A stretch of DNA of 64,000 bases from Platanthera guangdongensis (lineage: Eukaryota; Streptophyta; Magnoliopsida; Asparagales; Orchidaceae), in NCBI GenBank assembly GCA_039583875.1, contig CM077147.1, positions 108,174,124 to 108,238,123 of the forward strand, written 5' to 3'. The position numbers were made by a program, and so were the translations under genes. Under the pieces are notes generated by a model. It ran no database searches and was not told the origin of the DNA. It saw nothing but the letters and a program-made list of their open reading frames with translations. Below, in pieces: positions 31,544-44,600 of the stretch. Numbering within the stretch: the first letter of the stretch is position 1; every line of letters starts with the position of its first letter.

Positions 31544-33168
31544 TGTTAAATTTTCTCAACGTGGTCAGCAAGATAGCCCAAACACCAAATTAATATCTTC
31601 GGAACTACCCAGTTCGCATGCTGAACCTGCGGAAAACCCCAGGACTAGAGGTTGCACCCAACAAACAATGGAAGCACAAGAAGGTCTTATTATGCATTCA
31701 CTTCTTTACAATCCGAGGCATACATAGCGAGACATGATTTCGCTAGTATTACAGCTGTAAACAGAAAGAACCAAAAAACAAGCCGGGCGGACAGCACTCC
31801 AGTCCGCCGAGACCGCGAGGTCGCCGAGACCGCCGAGACCGCTGAGCTCGCCCAAGCTATGCTGCAATCCGCCGAATACCACGGAGTCCGCCGAAGCCGC
31901 GAGGCTGCGCGGACAGACCGTTATTCGCCTCCTGCTGAACCCGAACTGAGGAACTCCCCTACCCGCCTGAAGCCGGCGGACAGGTTATTGAAGCTGGGAA
32001 AGTTGAAAACAGAACTGACAAGCCGCAGAGCGACCTCCTGCTGAGTCCGCAGAGACCGCACACTTCCAAGCACTGACCGAAGTCACAGCCAAGCTCCTGG
32101 CTCCTTGAAGTTATCCGCGCGACCTGCACACAGCAAACCATCAGCCTGAAACAATCCGCGCGGACTGGAAAACACAGACCGCAGCACTCGCCCAACCCAA
32201 TTTACTGTTCACTCACGTTACTTAGGTTACTGTAGATGTGCCAGGGGGGTCCTATTTATAGGCAAGGTGAGGAGTGTGGTCACCGCCCAAGAGATAGCGA
32301 CACCACCCTCAGTCCGCGCGAACACAACCACCATCCGCTGAGTCCGCATGGACTTAGCCGGATACCAAGGAAACCGCCAGGAGCAAGGCAACCGTTGACG
32401 AACCCTCTCCAGTCCGCCTAAGCTAAGCGGACAAGGCACCAGCCCGCAAAGCTCCAACTGCTTCAGGACAGCAAACCCTCTTCAATGGCTGTCCGCACCA
32501 ACCCGAGGCAGTCCGCAAGACTCACACCTCAATCCGCCACAAGTCCACGACCAAAGGCAAATAGCAACAGTCCGCCCGGTCACAGCGGACTTCGCGGATA
32601 CGGCGGACACCATGAACTTGGCACAATGTGTGACCAAGTCCAAACCATCAAGGGCCAGTGCGAGCATGGCGGACACAAAGTCCCGTCCGCCAAACACCCT
32701 AGCACAGACCGCAACCAGTCCGCGAGCTCCTCGCACTTGTCCAACACAGCAGCTACCTCCCGGACTCCAACACCAGTCCGCCACCGGTCTCCACAGCAAG
32801 ACCTGCTGTAACACCTGAGCTCGACAAGGCCTCAGCCAAGCTCAAGGCCCAGTCCGCAACAGCCCAAACCGCGGACACACCAGTCCGCAAGGCTTCCCGC
32901 GAACTCGAACCAACCCGCCAACAGCGCAAGCTTGCACCCGCGACCACTGAGCAAAGCACCAGTCCGCAAGCCTCTCTATCCGCAGATACCAGGCCGCACC
33001 AAACTGCGGACTCCATGCAACAAACCGCTCAGAACACAGCCGGCTTCCACCAGACTTTTCACCAGGCCGCAAACCTCAGTCCGCCCAGTCCGCCCAGTCC
33101 GCCAAAGCTGTCCGCCACAGGCCGCGCGGCCTATCCCGTCACCCACTTCCACTTCACAAATTTCAACA
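31544..33168 (-). repeat. D 3' LTR
   Basis: It is packed with the words GTCCGC and GCGGAC in both orientations from about 31790 to 33120. A TATA box TATAAATAG (minus strand) is at 32252-32260. The gag-pol stop codon lies in its first six bases. Open frames inside on both strands are by-products of the words. Confidence 0.9.
32252..32260 (-). promoter_or_regulatory. TATA box of D LTR (3' copy)
   Basis: On the minus strand this reads TATAAATAG after GCC. The copy that would drive the element lies at 38101-38109 in the right-hand 5' LTR. Confidence 0.6.
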
Positions 33169-36100
33169 CTCCCCCTTGAAGTGAGAAGTGGTGACCAAGC
33201 CCAGCAAGCTGCGCAAGCGTTCAAAGGGACCCTTCGACAGCGGCTTCGTGAAGATGTCAGCAAGATTATCTTCACTCCGAACATGCCCGACCAGCAGAGA
33301 CCCCTCCAACACCTTCTCCCTGATGAAGTGGTGATCAATCTCTATATGCTTGGTCCTTGCGTGACACACTGGATTGTTTACCAGTTTGAGAGCACTCTCA
33401 TTGTCACCCCGGAGTAAAGTAGGCCCTTGCACTTCTTCATGAACATCCTCTATAAGCCTCCTCAACCAAACGGCTTCCCGAGCAGCCAAGGCCGAAGCCT
33501 TATACTCCGCCTCCGTGGTTGAAACCGACACCGAGTCCTGCTTCTTGCTACACCACGAGATGCTAGCTGAACCGCAAGTGAACACATAACCTGAAGTAGA
33601 CCTTCGATCATCCGAATCACCGCCATAGTCAGCATCCGTGTACCCGAGCAACGCAAACTCCGCATCCCTTCCATAGAGGAGTCCCATCTCAGAAGTCATC
33701 TTGACATACTTCAGAATTCCCTTCGCCGCCACTAGATGAGATTGCCTTGGTTCAGCCATATACCGACTTACTCGGCCAACAGCATAAGCTATATCCGGCC
33801 TTGTAATCGTCAGGTAAATCAAGCTCCCAATAAGAGCCCTGAACACCAAGGGATCATTAAGAACCCTTCCCTCATCCCGTCGAAGCTTCAGCCCAGATTC
33901 CAGTGGAGTAGAGCACTTCTTCCCTTCGCCCATGCCAAACCGCTTCACAATACGATCAGCATACCCTTTCTGGCTAATGAGAATCCCGCACTCCTTCCTC
34001 TCCACTTCCAGACCAAGAAAGTGATGCAACTCTCCCAAGTCTTTCATCTCGAAACGTATAGCAAGCTCTCCCCTGAGCCTTGCTACTTCCTCCTCCGAGT
34101 TCCCTGTGATGATCATATCATCTACATACAGCAGGACCAAGACTCTTAGCTCTCCCTTCTTCTTGACGAACAAGCTTGAATCCGAGTTGGAAGCCAGGTA
34201 TCCACAGAACTGCAGGTACTCTGCAATCTTCCCATACCACGCTCGAGGAGCTTGCTTCAACCCATAGAGAGCCTTCCTGAGTTTGCAGACATAATCCGGA
34301 TGCTTTTCAGAGACAAAACCAAGCGGCTGATCCATGAAGATGTCCTTGTCAATCTCTCCGTAAAGAAAGGCATTCTTCACATTGAGTTGCCACAACCTCC
34401 ATCCCTTGCTAGCAGCCAAGGCGATCACCACTCTTACAGATGTCATCTTCGCAACTGGACTGAATGTCTCCTCATAGTCTTCTCCATACTGTTGTGAGAA
34501 TCCTCTTGCGACCAGGCGAGCCTTGAACCGATCAATGCTCCCATCAGCCTTCTTCTTCAACTAATACACCCACTTGCAAGTAACCGGAGTAACGCCATCA
34601 ACCTTGGGCACAAGGTCCCAGGTTTCATTCTTCTTCAGAGCATCAATCTCTTCCTTCATGGCATCATCCCACTCCTTCACTCCAGTGGCCTCGTTGAAGT
34701 TTGCAGGCTCTCGCTCATCCAGAGGACCTGCAAAGAAGCAGGAGACAAAGCTCACTGCATTCCCATCACAGTATCGAGCTGGTGGCTTAACCACCCTCTT
34801 CGATCTCCGAAGACATGGCTCCTTGCTCACGGCTTCCGTTGCTTCTTCAGGCTCCACTCCTACCTGGGGCAAGCATTGAGCAGTGCTCCCCCTGCTTCCT
34901 GAGCCAGAAGGCTCAGCCTCGGAGTTCGAAGCAACAGGAGATGCTGGTGAAACAGCAAGCTCCTCTTCCAAGCCATCAGCAGCCTCCACCGGTGCTTCAT
35001 CAACCTTGCTACTTCCAGTTAGCTCCACCGAGCCACCTCCATATGACGTCAGCTCGTCAAAGACAACATCTCTTAACACCACGAACTTCTTCGTCACAGG
35101 GTCCATGCATTTCCATCCCTTCTTCCGCTCATCATAGCCAACAAAGACAAGTTTCCTTGCCTTCGCATCCAGCTTTGTCCGTGAAGCATCCGGGACATGC
35201 ACGTAGCAAGTTGAACCGAACACTCGAAGGTGTCCAACACTCGGCTTCTCCTTCAGCAACAGCTCAACAGGAGTCTTCATGTTGATAGGGCTGAGTGGCA
35301 TCCGGTTGATAACATAAGCAGCACAAGACATTCCCTCCGCCCAAAAGGACCTTGGGATATCTTTCGCATGCAGCCAGCATTTGCAGGTTTCCGTCAAATG
35401 ACGGATCTTCCGCTCCGCTACCCCATTTTGTTGTGGAGTGTGAGCACAAGTAAGCTCTCGTTGGATCCCGTGCTTCCTGCAGAAGTTAGAAAACTCGGAA
35501 GAGACAAACTCCCCCCCGTTATCAGTTCTAAACTTCTTAATCCGCAAGCCAAGCCGGCCTTCTACCAACTCCTTGAACTCCACGAACAAACGGAAGGCTT
35601 CCGACTTCTCCTTTAAGAAGTACACCCAAGTATACCTTGAGTAGTCATCAACCAAGACAAGCATGTATTTGCTTCCACCAAGGCTGGCAGTAACAGTCGG
35701 TCCCATCAGGTCGCCATGAATACACTCCAATGGTTTCTTGCTCCTTGTTTGAGATTTATCAAACGGAAGGCGATGTGCCTTACCGTATTGACAGCCCGCA
35801 CAAACATGCCCATCACCAAAGGAGGACAACATCGGCAACCCCCTCACCAGACTTCTACTAGCCATTGCCTTCAGCTTGTCCATGCCAACATGCCCCAGCC
35901 TCTCATGCCAGATAGCCGCACTATCATTGGCCCTCATCCTATCAACATAGGCACTGGTGGAAAGAACAAACAAGTTCTTCACCCTCCTCCCAACATGAGC
36001 AACATCAGCCTTTACCGCTGATATGTTGCGAAGGAACCTCACGTCTGTTGGCCCAAACAGAACGTGATACCCAGCGTCCACCGCATTGGTCACCGAGAAG

Positions 36101-37251
36101 AGGTTCTTCTTCATGCCCGGCACGTGATACACACTCCTTAACGTGAGTGGCCCCTGATCACTACCCAAAGACACGACCCCCTCCTTCTCTACTGCATAAA
36201 CAGTATTATCAGCAGTGATAATAGCTTCATTACCTGAGTAAGCCTGCATGGAGGTGAACTTCGACTTGTCTCCGGTGAGGTGATGACCACACTCGGAGTC
36301 GACGATCCATTCGCTGTTGAAGTCCTCAGCAGATAAGGCCCGGACACAAGTGCCCGTCATGAAAGCTCCTCCCCATTCTGCTTCTTCACTTCGCGAGCAA
36401 GCTTCCTCCTTTCCCGCAGCATGCCCAGGCTGCAGTTTGACCTTGCAGTCCCGCTTGAAGTGCCCACGCTGATGACACCGGTAGCACTTCAGATTCTTCT
36501 TCCAGTCCTTAGGTGCATTGCTCCTCTCCGGCGGATATGAAGTTGAAGTCTCCTTCTCAACAGCGGCCTGCACCTTCTTCTTCTTCTTCCCTTCACATCC
36601 CTTCTTCTTGCCTGAGAAGAGAGCCTCGCTGCCTTCCTGATTCAGATTCACTCCAGCCATCTGCCTTGCTAAGCTCTCCTGCGAGGCAAGCAGATTTTCC
36701 AGCTCCAGCAGAGACGGCTGAGTAGCCCACCCTTGAACAGATGTAACAAAGGCCACATACTCCTTCCGCAAGCCACGGATAATGTGCCTCTTCATCTTTG
36801 CCTCAGAGATAGGCTCATCAGGATCCAGTGCCGACAGCTCAGCACACAAGCTCTTCATCTTTAAGAAGTACTTGGAGATGGAAAGGTCTCCCTGAGTTGC
36901 CCTGGCCAACTCATTCTCCAGGAACTGAAGCCGCGCCACATTCTTCCTATTGAACAACTCATCAATGGTTGTCCAAATATCAGCAGCCGACTCACACCCA
37001 ATGATGTGATCAAACAGTTCCGGAGAGACAGCTCTCTTCAAAACGAACTCTGCCTTAGCATTAGTTCTTCTCCAGAGCCTCACCTGTTCAGCAGTACCGA
37101 AAGCAGCAGTAACTTCCTGTCTGTCGTCTCCACCGACAACTTCTCACAGCTCCTCGCCTAGAAGATAACTCTTCATGCACGACTTCCACTTTTTATAGTT
37201 AGTCGGCGTTAAGAGTTCAATGCCAAGACCTCTTGCTAAGCTTCCTTCCAT
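33163..37251 (-). pseudogene. D Gag-Pol polyprotein, two stops
   Basis: The ATG at 37249-37251 (MEGSLARGLG) begins about 1,360 codons. Gag has LTPTNYKKWKSCMKSYL, a TGA at about 37141-37143, a UBN2-type Gag (IGCESAADIWTTIDELF) and the zinc knuckle CYRCHQRGHFKRDC. The protease motif reads WIVDSECGHHLTG, with Glu where the active-site DSG Gly is expected. Integrase shows HERLGHVG, CAGCQYGK, VDDYSRYTW, FRTDNGGEF and HTPQQNGVAERKI. A TAG at 34558-34560 follows CKWVY at the RT entry. RT has NAFLYGEIDKDIFM and YVDDMIITG, and RNase H has YTDADYGGDSDDRRST and STTEAEY. It ends KGEC with TGA inside the 3' LTR. Confidence 0.9.
33169..33182 (-). other. D polypurine tract
   Basis: On the minus strand CTTCAAGGGGGAG stands directly before the 3' LTR start TGTTGAAA. 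It is the expected primer for plus-strand DNA synthesis and also encodes the end of Pol. Confidence 0.75.
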
Positions 37252-37376
37252 TGCAACCACCTGTTGGTACCCTTCAGCAGCTCCGAGCAACAACACAGGT
37301 TGAACACCACTCAATCCCTGAGTAACAACGCTGGTTGACCTCCGCTCACGCAACTGAACCTCCGCAACCTCAGGAA

Positions 37377-37392
37377 CCTCGCTTTGATACCA
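37377..37392 (-). other. D primer-binding site
   Basis: On the minus strand TGGTATCAAAGCGAGG begins directly after the 5' LTR end. TGGTATCA and AGC match the initiator-Met tRNA 3' end. Confidence 0.85.
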
Positions 37393-39017
37393 TGTTAAAT
37401 TTTCTCAACGTGGTGAGCAAGATAGCCCAAACACCAAATTAATATCTTCGGAACTACCCAGTTCGCACGCTGAACCTGCGGAAAACCCAAGGACTAGAGG
37501 TTGCACCCAATAAATAATGGAAGCACAAGAAGGACTTATTATGCATTCACTTCTTTACAATCCGAGGCATACATAGCGAGACATGATTTCGCTAGTATTA
37601 CAGCTGTAAACAGAAAGAACCAAAAAACAAGCCGGGCGGACAGCACTCCAGTCCGCCGAGACCGCGAGGTCGCCGAGACCGCCGAGACCGCTGAGCTCGC
37701 CCAAGCTATGCTGCAATCCGCCGAATACCACGGAGTCCGCCGAAGCCGCGAGGCCGCGCGGACAGACCGTTATTCGCCTCCTGCTGAACCCGAACTGAGG
37801 AACTCCCCTACCCGCCTGAAGCCGGCGGACAGGTTATTGAAGCTGGGAAAGTTGAAAACAGAACTGACAAGCCGCAGAGCGACCTCCTGCTGAGTCCGCA
37901 GAGACCGCACACTTCCAAGCACTGACCGAAGTCACAGCCAAGCTCCTGGCTCCTTGAAGTTATCCGCGCGACCTGCACACAGCAAACCGTCAGCCTGAAA
38001 CAATCCGCGCGGACTGGAAAACACAGACCGCAGCACTCGCCCAACCCAATTTACTGTTCACTCACGTTACTTAGGTTACTGTAGATGTGCCAGGGGGGTC
38101 CTATTTATAGGCAAGGTGAGGAGTGTGGTCACCGCCCAAGAGATAGCGACACCACCCTCAGTCCGCGCGAACACAACCACCGTCCGCTGAGTCCGCATGG
38201 ACTTAGCCGGATACCAAGGAAACCGCCAGGAGCAAGGCAACCGTTGACGAACCCTCTCCAGTCCGCCTAAGCTAAGCGGACAAGGCACCAGCCCGCAAAG
38301 CTCCAACTGCTTCAGGACAGCAAACCCTCTTCAATGGCTGTCCGCACCAACCCGAGGCAGTCCGCAAGACTCACACCTCAATCCGCCACAAGTCCACGAC
38401 TAAAGGCAAACAACAACAGTCCGCCCGGTCACAGCGGACTTCGCGGATACGGCGGACACCATGAACTTGGCACAATGTGTGACCAAGTCCAAACCATCAA
38501 GGGCCAGTGCGAGCATGGCGGACACAAAGTCCCGTCCGCCAAACACCCTAGCACAGACCGCAACCAGTCCGCGAGCTCCTCGCACTTGTCCAACACAGCA
38601 GCTACCTCCAGGACTCCAACACCAGTCCGCCACCGGTCTCCACAGCAAGACCTGCTGTAACACCTGAGCTCGACAAGGCCTCAGCCAAGCTCAAGGCCCA
38701 GTCCGCAATAGCCCAAACCGCGGACACACCAGTCCGCAAGGCTTCCCGCGAACTCGAACCAACCCGCCAACAGCGCAAGCTTGCACCCACGACCACTGAG
38801 CAAAGCACCAGTCCGCAAGCCTCTCTATCCGCAGATAGCAGGCCGCACCAAACCGCGGACTCCATGCAACAACCCGCTCAGAACACAGCCGGCTTCCACC
38901 AGACTTTTCACCAGGCCGCAAACCTCAGTCCGCCCAGTCCGCCCAGTCTGCCAAAGCTGTCCGCCACAGGCCGCGCGGCCTGTCCCGTCACCCACTTCCA
39001 CTTCACAAATTTCAACA
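37393..39017 (-). repeat. D 5' LTR
   Basis: Same length as the 3' LTR, with scattered single-base changes (for example CATGCTGAAC versus CACGCTGAAC near the left end). The GTCCGC/GCGGAC words run through it on both sides of the TATA box at 38101-38109. Confidence 0.9.
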
Positions 39018-39022
39018 GTTAA

Positions 39023-39300
39023 CACAAGTGTCAATTGAGGAATTCTCCCGACTCTTCCTGGCAAAGCACCTCCCGGCGGCACAACGCATCGCCATGGAAA
39101 ATGAGTTCCAAAGGCTGACGCAAGGAGAAGGCAGTGTTGAAACTTACCTACGTGAGTTCACAAGATTGGGATGGTATGCGGGTTCAATCTTCGCTGACGA
39201 GCAGCGAAAAACGAATCGGTTCTATGAAGGATTGCGGGACGAGTTGCGATTCCTGCTTTCCAGTTCAGTGAACCAAGGATTCCAGGCATTGTTTGACACT
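39023..39300 (+). pseudogene. C gag, second segment
   Basis: The continuation of Gag between D and E. It reads VSIEEFSRLFLAKHLP, RIAMENEFQRLTQGEGSVET, then YLREFTRLGWYAGSIFADEQ and KTNRFYEGLRDELRFLLSS, the conserved retrotransposon Gag core. It aligns by eye with E (MEEFSRLFLARYHPSTQRIALENEF). The frame is open through the block. E is inserted after FDTA, with TSD GCGTG. Confidence 0.82.
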
Positions 39301-39305
39301 GCGTG

Positions 39306-41612
39306 TGTAACACCCCTTATCCGTCGCATAGCATATAGCAGTAGGTCCGGCCGAGGCCCTACGCCATATACCACAGACAAACCGGGTGGTTACTCAATGA
39401 AAACCATCCAACCATTTCAACGTCCTACACAGAGTCATTCTAGCGGAAACAGTTTTAAAAGTTGCAATTAAAAGAACCCAGCACAAATAGCATGAATGTC
39501 CACTAAACAAACCCAAGGAATGAAGTACAAATACACAAGTACTGGCCTTAAGGCCTTACAAATTGTTTCCTTCAAAATTACATGTTTTCAAACCTCGGCA
39601 CGTAGGCCGGCCATACATGAATAAAGAAAACATCCAAAAATTAGCCCTTCGAGGGCCGACACAGCAACTTGGGCTTTAGCCCGCTATTGACCGCTTGGTC
39701 CAGCAGCACCTGCAAGCAACAAACCACCGCACGGTGGCAAACAAAAGCAACAGTCAGCAATGCTGACCAAATTATAACGATCCCGCCCCCAAAATCAGGG
39801 CGGCGATGCTCCTTCCCTGCACTTTATTATCATAGCTAAGCAGTATATATATACATTGCATCACAGGCATTGGCACGCACGGACACACACCTCATGCACT
39901 CAGGGCACATTCTCGGTGAACTGGTCGATGTCACGTCAATTTAAGCCATAGACATTCCGATCACACCACCGCCACTTTGATGCCCAAACTATGAGCATTT
40001 TGTCTTCCCGGCATGGGTCACGTCAATTTAAGCCATAGACTGCCAAATACCCTCATATATGCCAACGGCTCACACCGAATGACATAGAACGGGTACGGTT
40101 CCGCCTGACCCGTTGCTCACACCGCAACGTTAATTTAAAACATATGCGCGGGTCAAACTTCTCCCGAGTCCCATTTCCGTCACACACTTTACATAACCCG
40201 GTTATGTTCAAGTTGGCTCCCAGGCCACCATGTTGGCAGAATCACGCATTTGCCCAGTTTTTCGGGTGCACCTTGGGGTTAATCACCAAGGCTCCCTGTT
40301 GCAATCTACCACGTAGAAAATCGCCCCCCCCCCAAAAAAAACACATATTCGCACGTAGTATTCTCTGGCCATTTATGCAATGCAACATCACCGATCCAGT
40401 CCAAATTGTCCGAGCAGGCTTCACACATCATGCCTATGTCCATTCTCGAATACGGACTCTAAACAACGAGGACTTTATATATTTACCCGAAGGAACGCCT
40501 CAAACTCACCGCAAACTCGCGAGAGTGGGCTTCCTATGCAAAATAAGTAGAGCTTCACATGCTCAAGTAGAGAATCGTTACCCTAGCATTTTTCCTTGGC
40601 TCCATGGAAACATAAGCGGATGAAAAGCACTGCCTCTCTTTGGCTCCATAGATCCGAAGTCGGTTCGCGATTTGGAGCTCTGAAGCTCCGCCGGTGACCG
40701 GATCTAGGCTTCTTCTTCTTCGTTTGCTCTCCCCTCTCTCTAGACTTTGAAAGAGAACCACTCAAGAGAAATGAGGGTTTCAAAGGCCCAATCCTGGGTA
40801 TATCCCAGTAGGAACAACCCCTAACCGTCGGATCCCAAAATATGGAAACGAATGGCTACGATTCGTAGCTGAAAAGTAAAACCTGGGCCGAACACGGCCT
40901 GCGACACGCCCGTGTCCAGGGCCGTGTCCCTCATTCGCCGTCAAAATTGACGTGTCTCGAAAAACACACGAGCATCTGACATGCCCGTGTTTGACCTGAC
41001 ATGCCCGTGTTCCAACTGACACGGCCGTGTGGTTGGTCGTGTGCCCCCATCGACACAGCCCCGAAAACAACCCGAGACTCACACGAGTCTTGTACACGCC
41101 CGTATCGTATTTGACACGCCCGTGTCAAACCCGAACATGCTTGGGCTCCAGGCCGTGTTCACTGTCTCGACACTTTGTCGAGCAAAGTTCATTGACCACC
41201 CAACACGGCCTTGGAAACGCCGTGTCCTAGGCCGTGTTCCCTGTCTCGACACATCGTCGAGCAAAAATGTCGACTCCTCGGGCCGGTCATCGACACGGGT
41301 TAGACACGCCCTGAGATACGCCCGTGTATCAGGCCGTGTGCCCCGTCTCGACACATCGTCGAGCGAAAATATCGACTCCCCGGGCCGGTCGTCGACACGG
41401 GTTCGACACACCCTGAGACATGCCCATGTCTCAGGCCGTGTGCCCCATCTCAACACATCGTCGAGCGAAAATGTCGACTCCCTGGGCCAATCGTCGATAC
41501 GGGCTCGACACGCCCTGAGACACGCCCGTGTCTCAGGCCGTGTGCCCCTTGCCAAATACTAGATTTGGCCCAAAACGCCTCCCGTCGCTCTTTTGAGTTT
41601 CGGGGCGTTACA
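39306..41612 (-). repeat. E 3' LTR
   Basis: Plus-strand ends TGTAACACCCC and GGGCGTTACA. The right part (about 40880-41560) is dense in ACACG/CGTGT words, several inside TCGACACATCGTCGAGCGA-type blocks that repeat every 100-120 bp. This lies at the transcriptional upstream (U3) end. The rest is unique, without a gene. Confidence 0.88.
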
Positions 41613-41631
41613 ACTCTCCCCCTCTTAAAGG

Positions 41632-41649
41632 AATTTCGTCCTCGAAATT
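41632..41649 (-). other. Hairpin and polypurine tract before E 3' LTR
   Basis: The inverted repeat AATTTCG/CGAAATT with a 4-base loop is followed on the minus strand by CCTTTAAGAGGGGGAGAGT and the LTR start. This is the same arrangement as at 52702-52740 in C. Confidence 0.75.
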
Positions 41650-41689
41650 ACATAAAGGAAAGAAACATAAAAACTTAAATGGTACCTGA

Positions 41690-44600
41690 GTGAAGCAACT
41701 CCAGGTACTCCTTCAGCATAGTCTTCTCTCGCTCCCAAGAGAGCTCCTCTCGACCGCAATTGTCCCAACGGACCTTGACCATCCTGATCTCTTTATTGCG
41801 TAGCCGCTTGACTTCCTAGTCTTCAATACGCACGGGCTTGACCTTCATCGTCAACCCACTATCAACCGACACTTGATCGACCGCGATCAATTGTGTAGGC
41901 TCTTGCACCGCCTTCCGTAGCACCGATATATGGAATACATCATGTAGACCACTAAGCTCCACTGATAGCTTCAAACGATAGGCTGCTTCGCCAACCCGCT
42001 CCAGAACCTCAAACGGCCCAAGGTACCTCGGGCTTAGTTTTTTCAATCGCTGCACCCGCGAGACACCCTTGAACGGCTTGATCTTTAAGTACACCCAGGC
42101 GTCCACATCGAACTCCACGTTCCTGTGCTTGGCATTATAGTACTTTGTCTAACGGTGCTGAGCGATTAGCAACCTCTCCCAAATGGTTCGCACCAATGAA
42201 GTAGCATCTTCCACCTCTTGACGCTTAAATAACTTTGATTCACCCGTTTCCAACCAGGACAACAACGTGCGACGTCTTCTACCATATAGGGCCTCGAAGG
42301 GCACCATTTAAATACTCGCCTGGTAGCTATTGTTGTACGCAAACTCCACCAAGTATAGGTGGTTTTCCCATTGCCTTCCAAAGTCCAGGACACACATGCG
42401 GAGCATGTCTTCCATTGTCCTATTGACCCACTCGGTCTGCCCATCCATTTGCGGATGGAAGGCTGTGCTAAAACTCAGCTTTGTTCCCAACATTTGCTGT
42501 ACAAGCCTCTAATCATTGGACGTGAACCGCCCATCTCGGTCACTCACGATGCTGCGGGGCACACCATGAAGCCGCACAATATTATCTAAATACAACTTTG
42601 CCAATTTCTCAACCGGATCATCCTTCTTATGCGGAATGAAATGCGACACCTTCGTTAGACGATCTACGACCACCCAAATGGCGTCGTTCCCCTTTTGCGA
42701 CCTTGGAAAACCATGCACAAAGTCCATAGTAATGTCGTCGAACTTCCACTCCGGAATAGGCAAGGATTTCAAGAATCCTCCCGGCTTTTGGCATTCCGCC
42801 TTCACCAAGGAGCAAGTTTTACACTTCGCCACGTAGAGTGCCACATCCTTTTTCAGTCCTGGCCACCATAACAATTTCTTAACATCGCGGTACATGTCCG
42901 TGCTCCCCTGGTGAATTGAGTACTTGGTATGATGAGCCTCGTACACCAATTCCACCTGCAAACTGCCCACGCTTGGGACGCACAGACGACCGTCTTTCCA
43001 AAGTAATCCGCCCTCCACAACGAATTGGGAATTTGACCCATCCAGAGCCTCTATTATGAGTTGCTTCATGTGGACATCCATATCCAATGCCTGCCGAATC
43101 CGATTAGCCTGATCATATTGGACTTCAGTCCAATTCAATACTGCTTCAACACTTGATTGCTTATCAACGCAACAGATCTCCAACGCCTCTAACTCCCAAA
43201 CCAACCGCTCGTCATGGACCGACAGCCAATTGACTTGAGCTGGGGCTCGGCGACTCAATGCATCCGCAACCGCATTGCCTTTACCAGGCACGTAGTGGAT
43301 CTTAAATGTATAGTCCCCCAGGAACTCCATCCATCTACGTTGCCTAATGTTCAGATCTTTCTAATCAATCAAATCTTCAGGCTCTTGTGATCGGTGTAGA
43401 TATCAATCTTCACACCGTACAAATAATGCCTCCACAGCTTCAAGGCAAAAATCACGGTCGCTAGCTCCAAGTCATGGACCAGATAGTTCCTCTCGTGCAC
43501 CTTCAGCTGTCTCGAGCCATATGCTATAACGCTTCCATGTTGTAACAGCACACAACCCAAACCACTGCCCGAAGCATCGCTATAAATCTCATAACCTTCG
43601 GTCCCACTCGGCGAACTCAACACAAGCGCTGTGGTCAACCGACATTTCAACTCCTCAAAAGCTTGCGCGCACTCCGTCGTCCAAACAAACTTCTGCTCCT
43701 TCCTCGTCAAAGTAGTGAGAGGTAACGCTATCCGCGAGAAGTTCTCTACGAAGCGCCTATAATAGCTGGTAAGCCCCAGAAAGCTCCGGACTTCCGCTAC
43801 CGTAAAAATCTCAGGCCACTCTCGTATCACAACAATCTTCGCCGGATCCACTGCAATACCTTCCCCACTCACTATATGATCGAGGAACGCCACTGAGGAC
43901 AACCAAACTCGCACTTCGAGAACTTGGCGTACAATTGATTCCTCCTTAGCGTCTCCAAAACCAAATGAAGATGCCTGAAGTGATCTTCCTCACTCTCCGA
44001 GTACACCAAAATATCGTCGATGAAGACGATCACAAAATGGTCCAAGTACTCCCTGAAGGTCCTGTTCATCAAATCCATGAACACTAATGACGCATTCATC
44101 AGCCCAAATGGCATGACCATAAACTCATAATGAACATATCTTGTACTGAAAGCTGTCTTAGGGATATCAGTCTCCCTTATCCTCAGCTGATAGTAACCAG
44201 ACTTGAGATCCAACTTAGAGTACACCGTTGACCCGAACAACTGATCAAAAAGATCATCGATCCTTGGGATTGGGTATTTGTTCTTTTCCGTTAGCTTGTT
44301 CAACTCCCGATAATCAATACAGAGTCTCAAGCTCTCGTCCTTCTTCTTAACAAAGAGGGTCGGTGCACTCCAAGGCGAAGAACTTGGACGCACATACCCT
44401 TGCTCCAACAACTCTTGAAGTTGCACCTTCAGCTCCGCCATTTCCATAGGCGCTAGCCGATACGGAGATCGCGACACAGGCTTTGCACCTGGCACTAGCT
44501 CAATAGTGAAATCTATCTCCCGTTGAGGTGGGGCTCCAGGAAGATTTGCGGGGAACACATCAGGGTACTCAGCTACCACTGATATACTATCCAACGTAGG

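Larger units (their letters stand above)
31544..39017 (-). mobile_element. Ty1/copia retrotransposon D, complete
   Basis: LTRs 31544-33168 and 37393-39017, both exactly 1,625 bp and nearly identical, start TGTTAAAT and end TTCAACA on the plus strand. TSD GTTAA is at 31539-31543 and 39018-39022. One long minus-strand gag-pol lies between, with a perfect-position primer site and a purine tract. It is inserted in gag of C. Two stop codons and a changed protease site are the only damage I see, so the insertion is recent. Confidence 0.93.

Noticed and set aside
31652..33417. Several open frames on both strands of the D LTR (also 37501-39082)
   Set aside because: They arise from the CG-rich GTCCGC words; both LTR copies show the same set and no domain is visible.
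40325..40342. Run of C followed by A as a functional signal
   Set aside because: It is absent as such from the other LTR copy (47505-47530) and is best read as slippage or a sequencing weak spot.
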